From assembly GCA_021234155.1 (NCBI GenBank), contig JAJEKV010000084.1, positions 3,603,702-3,667,701 of the forward strand: DNA of 64,000 nt. Reading direction: 5' to 3'. Positions 46,752 through 59,241 of the stretch are shown in pieces (the first letter of the stretch is position 1; every line of letters begins with the position of its first letter). Source of the stretch: Isoetes taiwanensis. Lineage: Eukaryota > Streptophyta > Lycopodiopsida > Isoetales > Isoetaceae. The notes under the pieces were generated by a model. That model worked only from the letters and a program-made list of their open reading frames with translations, was not told the DNA's origin and searched no databases. The translations under genes were made by a program, and so were the position numbers.

Positions 46752-48100
46752 AAACGACATGCAAAACAGCTGATGCTATACGCCTATGGAGAGAGCTCGG
46801 AGCAAGCTTTCCAACGAGCCCAAGCACGTTGAAATCTGACACCAGATAAGAGAGATATCGTCTATCAAAGCTTCACCGTCTTTGCCCAAGCACGCCCTGC
46901 CGACGATTCCAAAAGAATTACATTTCCAGTATAAGAGTATTTCATTTCCACAAATTAACACAGTCGAGGTACATAGCAGTATGTAGAAGTAGAATTCCCA
47001 GCTAACAAATAAGCAAGTACAACAAGAATCATCATTTATCTTATCAGGATGTGGAACATGGGGGACAAAGCTGGATCCATTCTGCTTTCTGCAGGTAAGA
47101 GTGTTGAAATCGCCAGTTCCTACCGAAATATTTGTGAAAGATTCGAGGTCCTGTACACAGAGAAATCATCAAGCTTTCTTCAACGACATCGCTGCATAGA
47201 TATAAAATCATTAAAAAACAACCAAGAACTTCGTGGAATGAAATAAAAACTGACAAAAACAGATGCAACATCAAAATATCTACCTTTACTTTGCGTGTCA
47301 AGGCCTGGGCGCCGGCATAGAAAGAAATGGACATCGGACTAGCGCCAGACTAGAAAAAATGAACATGGAAAATGACGAGCTCCACTGTCATGTGCCGTTG
47401 GCTTTTAGAATTCATGGAATTTTGTAGCCGTCTAGATAGAATTCGAGTATGCAAAATGGAAGTTGGGGTCACTATTTTGTCTGAGGATCAACCTCATGAT
47501 GCCACCTGGCATGCTTTCCACGACGGAATGGAATTTAGGTCCAACATTCCGACAACACCAAATTTGACCTGTTTTACAGGTTTGCCCTCCCCTGTTTTTT
47601 CCATTTCGTCTTCCCCTGTTTTTTCCTATTGTTCGCACACCATGACAGAATAGGATGCAGCTGTGCAATGTAATCCAGAAGCAATAGCTTGATCACAAAC
47701 GCGCTTACTTTTGTTACAGGTAGGGCAACGGGGCTCCCATATCGGATATAAAACAGAGCAGAAAGCTTTGAAAACCACAACAAAAAAAACAGAGCAGAAA
47801 GCTTTGAAAAGCACAGCAAAAAAATAGGGCTCTTGATAGCGCCCCCCTTCCTGAAAAAAACGTATCCTACAGCTGTGCAATGCGATCCGCAATCCTATCA
47901 GAAAGCTTTGAAAAGCAGAGCAGAAAGAGGGAATAGAAAACAAATCAGAAGCTTTGAAAAGCAAAGCGAAAAGATCCTGGCTATGATGATTCCGGAGCTG
48001 GAGCTCACGTTTGCCTCAACGTTTTCGTTTCTTGGTTACCTGAGGGCGATTCCCCTACGCCATAGCCCAGCTCCATCAAAAAAATGTTGTCAAAATCCGT
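46752..48100. other. No supported gene; exon-like piece and small repeats
   Basis: A piece at about 47095-47170 resembles a piece at 50670-50725 (both contain ATCGCCAGT, then GAGG(T/A)CCTG(T/C)ACACAGAGAA), reading as an exon with an AG acceptor on the minus strand. At 47749-47970 the unit AGAAAGCTTTGAAAAGCA recurs about five times. Paired lines CCTGTTTTTTCC occur near 47590. No protein family is recognised. Confidence 0.4.
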
Positions 48101-48114
48101 TTCCCCAACTTCCA

Positions 48115-48240
48115 TTTTGTTGGGGGTCGCCCCTTTCCAGTTTGGAAGGGACCCCCGACCGGCGGGGTTTGGAAGGGACCCCCTCACGGCTGCCACCGGT
48201 TGGGGGGCCCTTCCAAACCGGAAAGGGGCTCCCCCTTTCC
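48115..48240. repeat. GC-rich inverted repeat
   Basis: GCCCCTTTCCAGTTTGGAAG (from about 48129) is mirrored by CTTCCAAACCGGAAAGGGGC (to about 48231), two mismatches apart from the loop. Between them TTTGGAAGGGACCCCC is directly repeated. The block is strongly GC-rich inside AT-rich DNA. Confidence 0.7.
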
Positions 48241-48289
48241 ATTCCCCAATACAAGATGATACTCTTTCCACCTCACCATAAAATTATTT

Positions 48290-49500
48290 TTAATTGAAAA
48301 TACTATTTTCCATTAAAAAAATATACCCCATTTTGCTTAAAAATGCCCTAGTATCTATTGCAATTCCTATGTTATTTGGTAATTCATCTTTTTAACCAAT
48401 CCTCCTCTTTTGAAAATACCCCAATGCATTTGCAAGTTCTCTTTTGACCCAATCCTTTTTTCTTGAAAATACCCCGATATGCATTTGGAATCCCCTGTGT
48501 CTAGTAATTTCCCGCATTAGGGTATACCCTTTTTGTTCAAGAATCCACTCTTTCTACTAATCTTCCTCCTTACCTACTAATTTCTCCCATTAAGATATAC
48601 TCCTTTTCTTCAAGAATCCCTTGTCTGATGCATATGTCTAATGCATTCATGAAGTTTTGTCGTGATAAGGGAATTCGACATGAGTATACGTGCAAATACA
48701 TACCACATCAAGATGGCATTGTTGAGAGGAAAAACAGATCGTGAATGCGGTAAGATCTATGTTAAAACACACGGGATTATCTATTTGTGGGCAGAAGCAA
48801 TACAGGTTGTATATGTTAAAAACAAATTGCCATCTGCTCATATCCAAGGAAGAATTCTTAAAGAGGTATGGTCTGGTAGAAAGCAATCTGTAAAGAGACT
48901 GTGTGCATATGGTTGTATAACATGTGCCAGAAGAGTTGCAATCCAAATTAGATGATCGTTGCGTATTTAAGAAACATGGTATTTGGCCACAATCCCCCCT
49001 TTATGATTTTATAGATTAATATCCCCCTAATTAATTTTTTTTTATATCTTCCATTGGCATATCCAATGTTCATACTTCTTTTCTCACAACTAATGTTCAT
49101 ACCCCTTTCTAGCAACAATCCTCCTTTTGTAATTTTGTAGTTTAATATCCCTTTTTTTTTAACCCCATTTCGACATATGCAATATTCCTATCCCATTTCT
49201 TGCAACTAATGTTCATACCCTTTTCTTAACAATCCCAATATCCCCTTACTCCGTTCATACCCTTTTCTCAACCATCCCCTTTTTGTGATTTTGTAGTTTA
49301 ATATCCCCTTACTCAATTAATACCACTTTTCTCAACAATTCCTCCCCTTTGTGATCTTGTAGTTTAATATCCCCTTTTCTAAAAAATCTACCCCCTTCTG
49401 CAATGTTCATACTCCTTTCCTCACAACCAATGTTCTTACCCCTATCTGACAACATCCCCCCAAAATTCCTAGCCAAATTGGAGCATGAGTCAAATGTGCT
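48290..49500. repeat. AT-rich degenerate repeat tract
   Basis: Loosely repeated lines such as TTTTGTAGTTTAATATCCCC (near 49132, 49285, 49358) and AATGTTCATACCCCTTTCT alternate through the tract with runs of C after T-rich segments. It looks like an old, diverged minisatellite. No gene is seen. Confidence 0.5.
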
Positions 49501-49638
49501 CCCAAAGGCCATTTCATTTGCTTAAAACTTTTTTATTTTAAATATCAAGGGTTATGCAGCATCCTACTTATCAAATATCATCCTACTTATCCATTCTCAA
49601 ATATCATCCTACTTCTCCATTTTGTCAAACAGCATTCC

Positions 49639-49780
49639 AAACAACTCATTTTCCATTTATTTATAAAAGTAGTTCCACTACAAAATCCAGCTCCAATCGC
49701 CAACAACATTTTAAACAACTCATTTTCCATATATTAATAAAGTAGTTTCACTACAAAATCCAGCTTCAATCGGCATCTGC
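49639..49780. repeat. Direct duplication, about 75-bp period
   Basis: AACAACTCATTTTCCAT begins at 49639 and again at 49714; each copy continues through AGTAGTT(C)CACTACAAAATCC to CAATCG. The preceding ATCATCCTACTT is also repeated (49570-49615). Confidence 0.75.
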
Positions 49781-50460
49781 TTAACTAGAATATCATAAGC
49801 TTCTTCATATATGTTTTTGAGAACACTAATTTCTAAAGCTAAATTGCTGAAGACATACATGCATCTTTTCCTTCCAAATATCTCTAAAAGTTCAGCATCC
49901 TTCTTCACCAAATCCATATGTTTCTCTGTAATGCACATTTAGTAACGCACATTCTATACAAGTAACCTTAGTCAACACGCTTGGAATCTCCTAGCCATAC
50001 TCGGCTTAGATCTCTAGATCTTGAATAGAAAAGACGCCACCAGACTGGTTGTTTTATTAACAAAAGCATAAGAAATGATAAGATGCAAAACTTTTCGGTG
50101 TAAGGAAAGTTTTGCAAGCAAATAGAGTAGAGAAGGTTAAAGGGCTTATCCGAAGCTGCTCTGCCAATGGAGATTCATCTGTTATACTGGAACTTGTCCA
50201 CTTTTTCCATGGCTTTTATGTCTTAAGGTCTTTCTGCATGCATCTCAGGTATGTGCTGCATATAAAACAGGAGATAGATAAGAATGGAGTTAATAAGCAG
50301 GAAGGACAAGAAGAACTTATCTGACTGATAAAATGGGAAATATGTAACTTAGCTAGAATATGTTCTCCTTCAGAGTGAACCGCCTCTGCTCCAAGCATAG
50401 CTGTGCCTTCAAATCTAAGTTCCTATGCCTGCAAATGGAACCAAAAGCTTGGGTTAATCT
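49720..50460 (-). other. Possible exons of an unidentified gene
   Basis: Minus-strand open segments such as KKDAELLEIFGRKRCMYVFS (49720-49938) and RNLDLKAQLCLEQRRFTLKE (about 50360-50430) look helical and coding-like and are bounded by AG/GT dinucleotides, but I cannot assign them or join them. They could be old gene fragments within unrecognised mobile DNA. Confidence 0.25.
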
Positions 50461-50494
50461 AACTCAAGCAAATCAGGGAAGCAAATGTGTTTGA

Positions 50495-50664
50495 GAAATG
50501 TGTTGGTTCGTCAGCCGAAAGGATCTCTACAAAGGCTTCCCTATTCAAGAAGTGTCAATAGTTGCTATAAGAAGCTGATCAGCATTATTCAAGAAATGTG
50601 TTGGTTCCTCAGCCGAAAGGATCTCTACAAACGCTTCCCTATTCAAGAAGTGTCAATAGTTGCT
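50495..50664. repeat. Direct duplication, 98-bp period
   Basis: A unit of about 72 bp starting GAAATGTGTTGGTTC and ending GTCAATAGTTGCT occupies 50495-50566 and 50593-50664, with two or three differences. Confidence 0.85.
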
Positions 50665-51057
50665 TACCACTCCGGAATCGCCAGTATTATTTGCGGAAGA
50701 TTTGAGGACCTGCACACAGAGAACAGGGGTTATGGGATCAAATAAATATATCTCTGGTAAAAGGAGCAGTGACCTTGGGTCGTACTAATCATATCTCTAA
50801 AAACTAGATTGGAGAGATGTTAAGGGGAGTAAATATCAAATGAAACGGGATAAATCATGGTGGAAGCTGCAAATGGGTCTAAGTTAGATATTGGGGTACA
50901 AAAAAGCGCGACAAGCGGAAGCGGAGAAAGCACGCAAAGCACGAACATAACGTATCTCTGATTCCGCATGCCTCTCCGAAACCGTCCTTCTCCTACCAAT
51001 TTTGTAATTTGTTCATGCTTATTTGAAGGTACCAAATGTCATATTGGGAAATTTTGC

Positions 51058-51297
51058 TCATTGCGCTTCTCGGATTTGTATTTGTGTTTTCCGCGGCGTT
51101 CGATCGCCGTTAATCTCAGATTCAGAGTTCTTTTTTACCTGCAGATGACTAATAACTCTTGTATTGGGTTTCCAAATATCGTTGCAGAAAGTTATTAAAG
51201 AGCCCCATGTTACTTGGTTATTTGTCAAGTAAACTTTGTATTGAGATTCATCGTCAAATAGCTGTTTCATTCTTTTTGCACATCGAAAGAGCTCCAT
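51058..51297 (-). other. Exon-like segment inside element B
   Basis: A minus-strand open segment, KQLFDDESQYKVYLTNNQVT, leads through WGSLITFCNDIWKPNTRVIS to HLQ, followed by a GT donor (CTGCAG|GTAAAAAAG). It reads like a captured exon, but I do not recognise it. Part of it is duplicated in diverged form at 51295-51375 (TTATTTGTCAAGTAA ... TTCATCGTCAAA). Confidence 0.35.
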
Positions 51298-53362
51298 ATT
51301 TCTTGTTATTTGTCAAGTAACCTTGTGTTGAGCTTCATCGTCAAAAGGCCATTGCTTTCTTTTTGCACATCGACAAAATCTATCGTAATTTGGTCGAACT
51401 TCCAGATCGAATCCTCCTAAATTGCAACATTATTTTCTACGTTGGTTTGTAATTGCTCTATTTTCATCTATAGTTCTATAATTTGAAGCAGTCAACTTGC
51501 AGATGCAGAAGATTGCAGTCCTACGGCATGGGTCATTTGCATGATTTGCACCTTGTAGTACAATTCAGAGAATCCTGATGATTTGCATGATCTAATGCCT
51601 TTGAGACGTGAGTCAAGGATTGTAAAGCAAGATCAATATAAACGAACAAATCACAGCCTCTGAGTCAAACAAATATTGGTAAAGAATGGTAGTTGATCTG
51701 ACATTGCCAAGTTGAGATTAGATGTTTATATTCTTATCTCCAAACAGCTAATTTATTAAGTATACCCAGCATCTTAGTGTGGTGTGATACAATGTTTCAC
51801 ATATGGAAACATATGTATTTCCACAAAAATGTATGCTGTAGGTTTCATGCCATATCCCTTGTTGAAACTCTTGCTAATTTGCATATCATATGTGCATAGC
51901 CAAGCACAGTTTGTAAATTCCCGAGTGTTGTGTTTCACCAAGCTTGGAAAAGAAATCATCGTTTCCATTTAACCAAAGCTCCAAGAATAGTCTCAAGCTG
52001 GCTGTTTGCAGATCCATAAGTTGCCATCTTATACACCCAGAAAAGGAAAAACAAATTAAAGAGATTATACATCTTTTTCCAAACTCTACTTACCTTCATC
52101 TTTATACTTCTGATATGTTTCAGATGTTGTCAAAACCATTGAATATAAAGTTACAACATTGGAATATTTTGGAAAAGCAATGATAGATGGAAGAAATACT
52201 GGAAAGAAAATGCCATTGTGAAGCAACTTTACAATTAGGAGGATTTTGCCCCTATAATTGCTCAAAGAAACATTCTTTCTAGCTGCATCCTATAAAATGA
52301 ACAGCAGTTTAAAGAACTAGAACCAGCATGTTCAGGCAATTGAATTGAGCGCAATCCAACCATGTTTTCAAGGTTTTTCCTGCTTGTGAAGCCCGCAGAC
52401 ATATATGGGAATCAGCTATAGAAACCAAGCATTTCTAAGTACATATGGCTGCCAAACATGAAATTTACTTCATCGTCAATGAGTGCTGATGATAAAAAGC
52501 ATACATCTATAAGAACATGTGCAAGATGGGAATGCCTAACTTGCAATTCAGAGAATTACAAAGCTCATTGATAAATGAAAGACAGCCATCTGGACAATCG
52601 TAAGTTTCCAAGGTTAGCAACTTAGCTTCGTACCAGCCACAATTAAGTTGAAATAGGCAACATTGATGTAGCTTCAAAATAGCTCAAAGATCATAGGTAC
52701 GTAATGCCCATTGCATAATTTGCTGGAAGCTTGATGGAAGAGATCTACTCCTGGACAACTACAAGGATATGGCCAATCCTAGTTTATGTGTAGATGAAAA
52801 AGGTTTTCTGTTGATCCCCCAAGAGAAGGCATCTGATTGCACTCCATATAAATAGGTTTTCGTAATTATAATCCTATCATCACCTCCTTTAATTTGCCTT
52901 CAGAAATTCCAAGTTTCCCACATGCAAAGCATTGATGCTGATTGTATTTACAGTTCAAACAGTAGAATTCTGCCATCTCCTGTAATAAAAAGTAAAATTA
53001 TGTCAAAATTGCCAGATAGTGAAGACGATAAAATAATTGGCTTTTCTTCTTGTTCCATAAGGATGAACAGTCAATAAGACGCCTCCTACCAAGAGGCAAT
53101 GAGCTTAACTGATAGAACTGAAATTTTAGCTTGCAACAAGGTCACAGATCTGTATAATTCCTCGGACACTCATGGAATGTTTGAATATGTACTAAAGCTT
53201 TGGAAAGTGGGCTGATCCAATAGCTGAAGAATGGGAAGAGAAGAAACGAACTAATTAGCTCCCCCTCGCATCTAATAAAGCTTCCTAGGGCTAATGATCT
53301 TGTAGGACCTTTAGAGGAGTTACCGTAAAACATTATCTGCAGGCTACTAAAACGTACTAACC

Positions 53363-53640
53363 TCAACCTCTGAAAGTGACGTAAACCAAGTGAACTGCAC
53401 CGAGATGTAGATTTTGATGCAGCAAGTTTTGTTGCATGAAATGCACGCATACATGGGCCATCGCAATCGCCAACCAAAACATCAAGTCACGCGGTGTTCC
53501 ACCAAGTAATTGCAAGTTCATCATGCGTAAAGACGTACCACAAAATATCTCCCCGTCATCACAAATTGCGAAAATTGAATCTTGCTTCGCCTTCCTCCTC
53601 ATCCACTACTTCATCTTCACCTTGTCTTCCAAACATTCCA
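53363..53640 (-). pseudogene. EDM2-like PHD-finger fragment inside element B
   Basis: EDM2 and its plant relatives are nuclear PHD-finger proteins controlling chromatin marks at transposons and resistance genes. Here an acidic GEDEVVDEEE is followed by DSIFAICDDGEI, and after what looks like an intron (donor GTACGTC near 53544) by GDCDGPCMRAFHATKLAASK and SLG. This matches the first PHD finger of EDM2 (ICDxGGxLLCCxGxCxRSFHAT...CxSLG). The expected paired Cys after GG are altered, so the zinc site is damaged. It lies between the TIRs of element B and looks like a captured host gene piece. Confidence 0.55.
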
Positions 53641-55879
53641 TTACAAATTTTTGGTGCCCGCAATTCCTCATCCTCTTCTACTTGCAACCCGCATCTTTTT
53701 TTCCACCTAGCCAATGGAGGTGCTTCCCGCTTCTCTAGCGTGGCTTCTCAGAATCTGCAAAGGAACCAGCTTTTCCAACTAGTGGAAACGCAAAGATAAA
53801 CAAATGCAATGTTCTCGACAAAAAAAGAAGACGGATAATTGCATGATGTGTTAATCTAAATATCCGGGGGCTTAGTAGCTTATTTTAAATTCGATTCAGA
53901 TCTCAACGCACTAGTTAGGGACCTGGCCTTAAGCACAACAATTGTTGCACTACAAATCTACCTTCGACATTTTAAGGGGTCCCTTCTGTTATGATCACTT
54001 TAAAACCTACTAGTCCATTACAAACTTCATCATAATATTCTTATGTCAAGCAAGTTCACTATCAGATAAATGCCTTTTTTTGATGGCCTTACCGCAGTTT
54101 TACAATCAAGTTCATTACCATGTATGAAGACCGAAAGATAGCAACTCACAGCTGGACTTGGGAGGCCCGTGTCTTCTTCAGCTTCCCTCTCCATATAGCA
54201 ATGCTTGGCATCCGTGCAATACGGTTCTGAGAAAACACAACTGGATCAGAACAAGGAAAAGTATCTCAAAACTTTAAGAATGTGCAAGTACACATTCTCC
54301 ATGGCTATGATGACTTCGTAAAAGCAAGTTCTCGTTCACACAAGTGAAAATGGAAATACCTACTCATTGCTAGAAGGAGAGGATGGGAATCAATCCGAGG
54401 ATCGCTTGCTTGCTGTATCATTGAGCTATCAACACCTATCTGCCAAAGGGTCCTTCATGTATAGCATGCCCATTATCAAACCGGGTGCACTTGCACCCTC
54501 GAGTAGGTAATCAAACATTATAAATTGAGGAGGTTGGTATCTACTCAAAGATCTATTGTTTGCAATCCAAACTCTCAACCGTCACCAACCAGCTTGTACC
54601 ATAGTCATAGTGTATTCATTATCACCTACTCCAACATGGATAAATTGTCAAGTTTATGTCGTTTACTTTCTTAAGCAAGTGAAGTCTAAGCTATTTGTTT
54701 CTTCCTAAAACCTTGCATAATCTCAAATGTGCATTATACTGGGAAAAACTCAATCATCGCCTCCTATGTTGATTAATCATATGCATCATCCTCGACAGGA
54801 ACGTTGAAAAATTACCAAACACGTACCATATCAAATGAAATGGAGGTGCGATCCAGTGCAGTGCTTGAGCTCTTCATCTGCTGAAGTTTATACGTTACGG
54901 CAAACAGCGAAAATTAAATTCCCAAAATTAAATAGGCCTAAATGGTCCCGCCATGGCCAGATCCAAGAAAATCCTCCCGCGCACTTAAAATCTGCCCGCC
55001 AAATTATCTCTAGGTCATTTGCCACACTGAATTTGAAATTACGGATGTCCATGTCATCGATTCGGCACCAATTTGCTAAGAGCAAAAATGGCTTTCCCGC
55101 TCAGAAAGCACCCCCCAGAAAGCAGATCCAGCACGAAAAGCAGAGCGTCCGGACGGGTGCTTTTGTACCCCAATATCTAACTTAGACCCAAATGCCATCT
55201 CTCTGTGCCGCTGCTGTTGCTAGATAACTGGAGAAGAAAGATCGCAAAAGCTCTGAATCAGCCATTGTCATATTTATTCTATGAAGATAGATATGCGGCG
55301 CAGACTAAATCATGCAAGGGCTCTAGAGATGCCTAGTGCATGGGCATGCAAATGAAGGTGAACGGTCAGAACAGATCGCCACAACTCAAAAGTTTTCGTA
55401 GTGCTCAGAAGTTTAGCTGCCATTGGTAGGTTCAATCCCGGTTTATCCTGGTCTGCAAGAGTCTTAAATATTATCCATTGTATGTTAATTTGAACCAGCG
55501 TCTTAAACATCGTCCAACCAGCATCACCCAACGTCATGTTTGAACCAGGTCTTAAATATCATCCATTGTCACATATTGTCTTTGAACCATGGTTGGCATG
55601 GAAGGGCGTTCTATCTATCTATGCCATCATAACGACAGGAAAAGTATTGACTGTACTGTGCCAGTGAAAATTTTTGGACTTTTTGCTGTTGGCTAGAACG
55701 CCGTGCAAAACGGCCATTCTGCCCCAACATCCACCATTCTCACGGCAAAGAATGCTAGACTAAGAATTACCACCAAGAAAACAGTGGAAATCAAAGACCA
55801 CCGTTTGTTTCTGATTCTTGGAGAAATATTTGCTCCCACCTTTTATAATCAGACCTGCATCTGAGAACCTGCAACTTCT

Positions 55880-56740
55880 ATAATTGGTCATCCCCCAATT
55901 CTTAATTGCAATCCCCGCATTATGCCCTCATTACCCCTACCAAACCTACTACCCCATTTCTCATCCCATGTTCTCAATTGCAATCACCCATTCTAATAGA
56001 ATCCCCTATTACTCCCTCATCAACCTACTAACCCTAACTACTCCATTACTTGTCTCCCATTCTTCATTTTTTTTCGTAGAAATCCCCATTTTCTAAATTA
56101 CAATCCCCATTACTCCCTCATTATCCCTACTAACACTAATTACCCCATTTCTCGTCATCCCCTTTAGTAAAAATCCCCATGATCTAAATTGCAATCCTCC
56201 TATTACTTCCTCATTACCCCCAGTGACCCTGACTATCCCATTTCTCCTCATCCCCCATTCTTAATTTTTTACATAAAATCCCCATGTTCTAAATTGCAAT
56301 CCCCTATTACTTCCTCATTACCCCTACTGACCCTAACTACCCCATTTCACATCATCTCTCATTCTTCATTTTATTAGTAGAAATCCCCATGTTCTACATT
56401 GCAAACCCCCTATTACTCCCTCATTACCTCTAGTACCCCGACTACCCCATTTCTCTTCATCCCCCATTCTTCATGTTTTACATAAAAATCCCCATGTTCT
56501 AAAATTGCACTCCCCTTTACTCCCTCATTACCCCTACTAACCCTAACTACCCCCGTCACCCCCCTATTCTCCATTTTATTAATAGAAATCCCCATGTTCT
56601 AAATTGTAATCCCCTCATTATTCCCTCACTACCCCCCCTTGACTACCCCATTCTCCTCATCCCCCATTCTTTATTTTTTTTGAAAAATCCCCATGTTCTA
56701 AATTGCAATTCCCTCTTACTCCCTCAATACCCCTAATATA
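55880..56740. repeat. Minisatellite, about 100-bp unit, about eight copies
   Basis: Units share AAATCCCCATGTTCTAAATT followed by GCAATCCCCTATTACTCCCT, then CATTACCCCTACTAACCCTA and a CATTTCTCCTCATCCCCCAT segment. Starts at about 56082, 56171, 56276, 56380, 56486, 56587 and 56685 give a period of about 90-106 bp. It is strongly C/T-biased. Confidence 0.85.
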
Positions 56741-56809
56741 GAACTAGAGTCCCCTTCCCATCAAGAAATTATCCTTTGCTCGTCAGTCCCACATTTCCAA
56801 AAAGGGGTA

Positions 56810-57604
56810 TTGTAAGGACGATGTGGGCATCATTTTTGATGTGTGAGGACCATGGGTACAGATTATATGAACCTAAAGCTCGAAGAATTTATATAAGTGG
56901 ACTAAATTTTATAAGGATAGAGTGGTTAAACAAGATGTGTCAGAAGAAAAAGAGAAAGTACAGTCTTGGGCACTAGATGGATGGTTTGACGATGAAGACG
57001 ATCATGAAGATCAGTCAGAGATTCAAGTAAAAGAATTAAATGGAGGCATAGGCAACCATATAGAAAACAATTGTATAGATATACATCACAAGAGAAGATA
57101 ATGGTATAGAAGATGTCACCGTGCAAGAACATCATCCAGTAGAAGAAAAGCAAGTTCATAGCCATAGATCTAATGCAGAACGGCTGAAGCAAGGAGCTCT
57201 TATTGATGTATTGAGGTATGGAAGAGATGAACATGGGAGGAGCACACGTGAGCGCAGACCTCCAAGGACTTGAAGCATACGAACTAGGAGGAAACACGGG
57301 GGGGAGCAACGACCAGCAATGTTGTGGGTTAAGAAGCCTGAAACATATGATGAAGCTATCAACTTACCGGATGCAGACAGTGGAGAAAGGCCATACAAGA
57401 AGAACTCGAGTTGTTAAACAGACAAGTATGTATGATCTCAGACCTCAACTAAAAGATAAAAATATGGTAGGATGTAAATGGATTTTTAAAATAAAAGGGG
57501 GCCTAAATGGAAAATTTGAAAGATATAAAGCTAGATTGGTGGCTTGATGTTTTACTCAAGAAGCTGTTAAAGTTTATTATGACATTTTTTTTCCTATTGT
57601 TAAA
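56810..57604 (+). pseudogene. Copia retrotransposon remnant (plus strand)
   Basis: Scrambled Copia pol pieces: GYRLYEPKARRIYIS (56848 on), matching the post-integrase GYRLYDP-x-ISRDVxF segment, then RERRPPR near 57253 and the reverse-transcriptase start KDKNMVGCKWIFKIK (about 57456) followed by FERYKARLVA, a stop, and FPIVKLT. It breaks off directly into the polypyrimidine tract. Many stops and shifts make it inactive. Confidence 0.7.
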
Positions 57605-58625
57605 CTAACTTTCCCTTTCCCTTTCCTTTTTCCTTTTCCCTTTTCCCATGTATTTTTCCATTCCCTTTTTTCCACTTTTTTTTACTTGCCTTTTCTTCCG
57701 CCTTTCCCTACCCTCTTCCCCTCTTCCCCGTCCCTATTCCCCTTTTTTCTTTTTCTTTTCCCTTTCCCCATGCTCTTTTTCCCTTTATTTTTACCCTTTC
57801 CTCACCCTTTCCCTCTTCCGGTTTTTTTTTTTTCCTTTTTTCCCTTCCTCTTTTCCATTTTTTCTTTATTCCTCGTGTTCTTTTTCTTTCCCTTTCCCTT
57901 TTAGCCTCCCATTTCCTTTTTCCTTTTCCTTCTTTTTTTCATCATTTTCTCTTTTTCCATGCCCTTTTCCTCTTTCCTTTTTCCACTCTTTTATTTTCCT
58001 TCTCTCTTTTTTCTTTTCCATTTTCCCACCCTTTTTTTCCATTCCATTTTTTCCCACCTTTTTCACATGCCCTTTTTCCTCCTTTTCCCACCCTCTTCCC
58101 CTTTTCCCTTTTCCTCTTTTCCTATTCCATGTTTTATGTTCTCTTTTTGCTTTTCGCTTTTCCCTTTTTCCATCTCTTTTTCCTTTTTTTTTTTTCCCTT
58201 TCCTCACCCTTTTCCTCTTCTCGTGCCACTTTCTCCTTTCTCTCTCATTTCCCTCTCCCTTTTCCTCATGCCCTTTTCCCTTTTTCGCCTCCTTTTTCCT
58301 TCCCTTTCTATTTTTCCATGCCCTTTTTTCCTTCTCTCCATCATTCTTATCTTCCCCCATTTCCCTTCCCCCTTTCCTCTTCACCTTTTTTCCCATGCCC
58401 ATTTTTTCTTCCTTTTTCCTCCCTTCCCTTTTTCTTTTCCCTTATTATGTCCTCACCCTTTCCCCTTCTCCTTTTCATAGTGTCCTTTTTTCCTTCCTTT
58501 TCTCCCTTTCTTTTTTTTCCCCTTTTTTAGACTCTTTTCCCTTTTCCTTTTCCCTTCTTTATAATTTACCCGTGCCTTTTTGCCTCTCACTTTGCCCTTT
58601 TCTCTCTGCCATTTTTCCTTTCTCT
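57605..58625. repeat. One-kilobase polypyrimidine tract
   Basis: The plus strand is almost wholly C and T with only scattered A and G: endless variants of CCCTTTTCCTTTTTC. Long open frames on both strands (Phe/Pro/Ser-rich plus, Lys/Arg/Glu-rich minus) are low-complexity artefacts. The tract starts where Copia sequence ends. Confidence 0.95.
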
Positions 58626-58639
58626 TAAGATCGAGACCA

Positions 58640-59240
58640 ATCAAGTTATCATTCAGCCTCAACTATCTAAATTAGGGTTTGATGCAAGACATAATGCAAA
58701 ACTTTTATAATATCATTATCATTGCTTTCTATCATTGCTTTCAATCTCACTTTGTTACACGTAGTCTTGTCGAAAGCCACGAGATGCCATGTCATTTCGG
58801 GCATCTTCAAATATTTCTTCATCCTCTTCAATTCGTGCATCTACCAATTCTTGATTCTTGGTGGCCTCAGGAGGCGTTTGCTTGCACCTGCGGCTTCTTC
58901 AGATTCCAAGTTTACACTCTGTGTCAGAGCCTTTTCAAGTCCTTATCAAAGTGCCCTCCTCCTGAACAAATTGTATTTCCTCTTCACAAATCATTCGGTA
59001 TTCTTTCCTTTCTTACTTGCTTTCTTAGTGATTACGTGTTCTTTGCTTTCTTCTTGTTTCCCATTTTTATTTTTGCACTTTTCCTCTTGGTTTTTTGCCC
59101 TCTTCTCTCTAACAGGTGTACTCTCTACCTCCTCATTGTCACTGCATCCTTGTCGTGAGGTTCCTTATCCTCGGGACTTGCAATGGAAGCTTCTTGATGA
59201 ATTATCTTTTCGACCTGCAGACTTTTCTCCTTAAGATCTT
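58640..59240. other. No supported gene
   Basis: Open plus-strand frames are pyrimidine-rich and carry no domain. The minus strand may hold the 3' exons of the coiled-coil gene that follows, but I cannot fix them. Confidence 0.35.
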
Positions 59241-59241
59241 C

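Larger units (their letters stand above)
50875..55189. mobile_element. Element B: 4.3-kb TIR DNA transposon with 4-bp TSD
   Basis: The first 29 bases from 50875 (GGGTCTAAGTTAGATATTGG... ending GTACAAAA) are repeated exactly in inverted orientation at 55161-55189. AAAT flanks both ends (50871-50874 and 55190-55193). Like element A it begins GGGT, has a 29-bp TIR ending in CAAAA, and has GCGTCCGGACG just inside its right end (about 55145). It carries no transposase that I can see but includes an EDM2-like PHD gene fragment. It is therefore a non-autonomous, gene-carrying relative of element A. Confidence 0.85.

Noticed and set aside
54480-54505. GGGTGCACTTGCACCC as another end of the CCCGGGGGGTGCAC family
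   Set aside because: It is a self-contained palindrome with no partner end or duplication nearby.
57648-58628. A 326-codon plus-strand open frame and a 178-codon minus-strand one
   Set aside because: Both are low-complexity artefacts of the polypyrimidine tract (Phe/Pro/Ser or Lys/Arg/Glu only).
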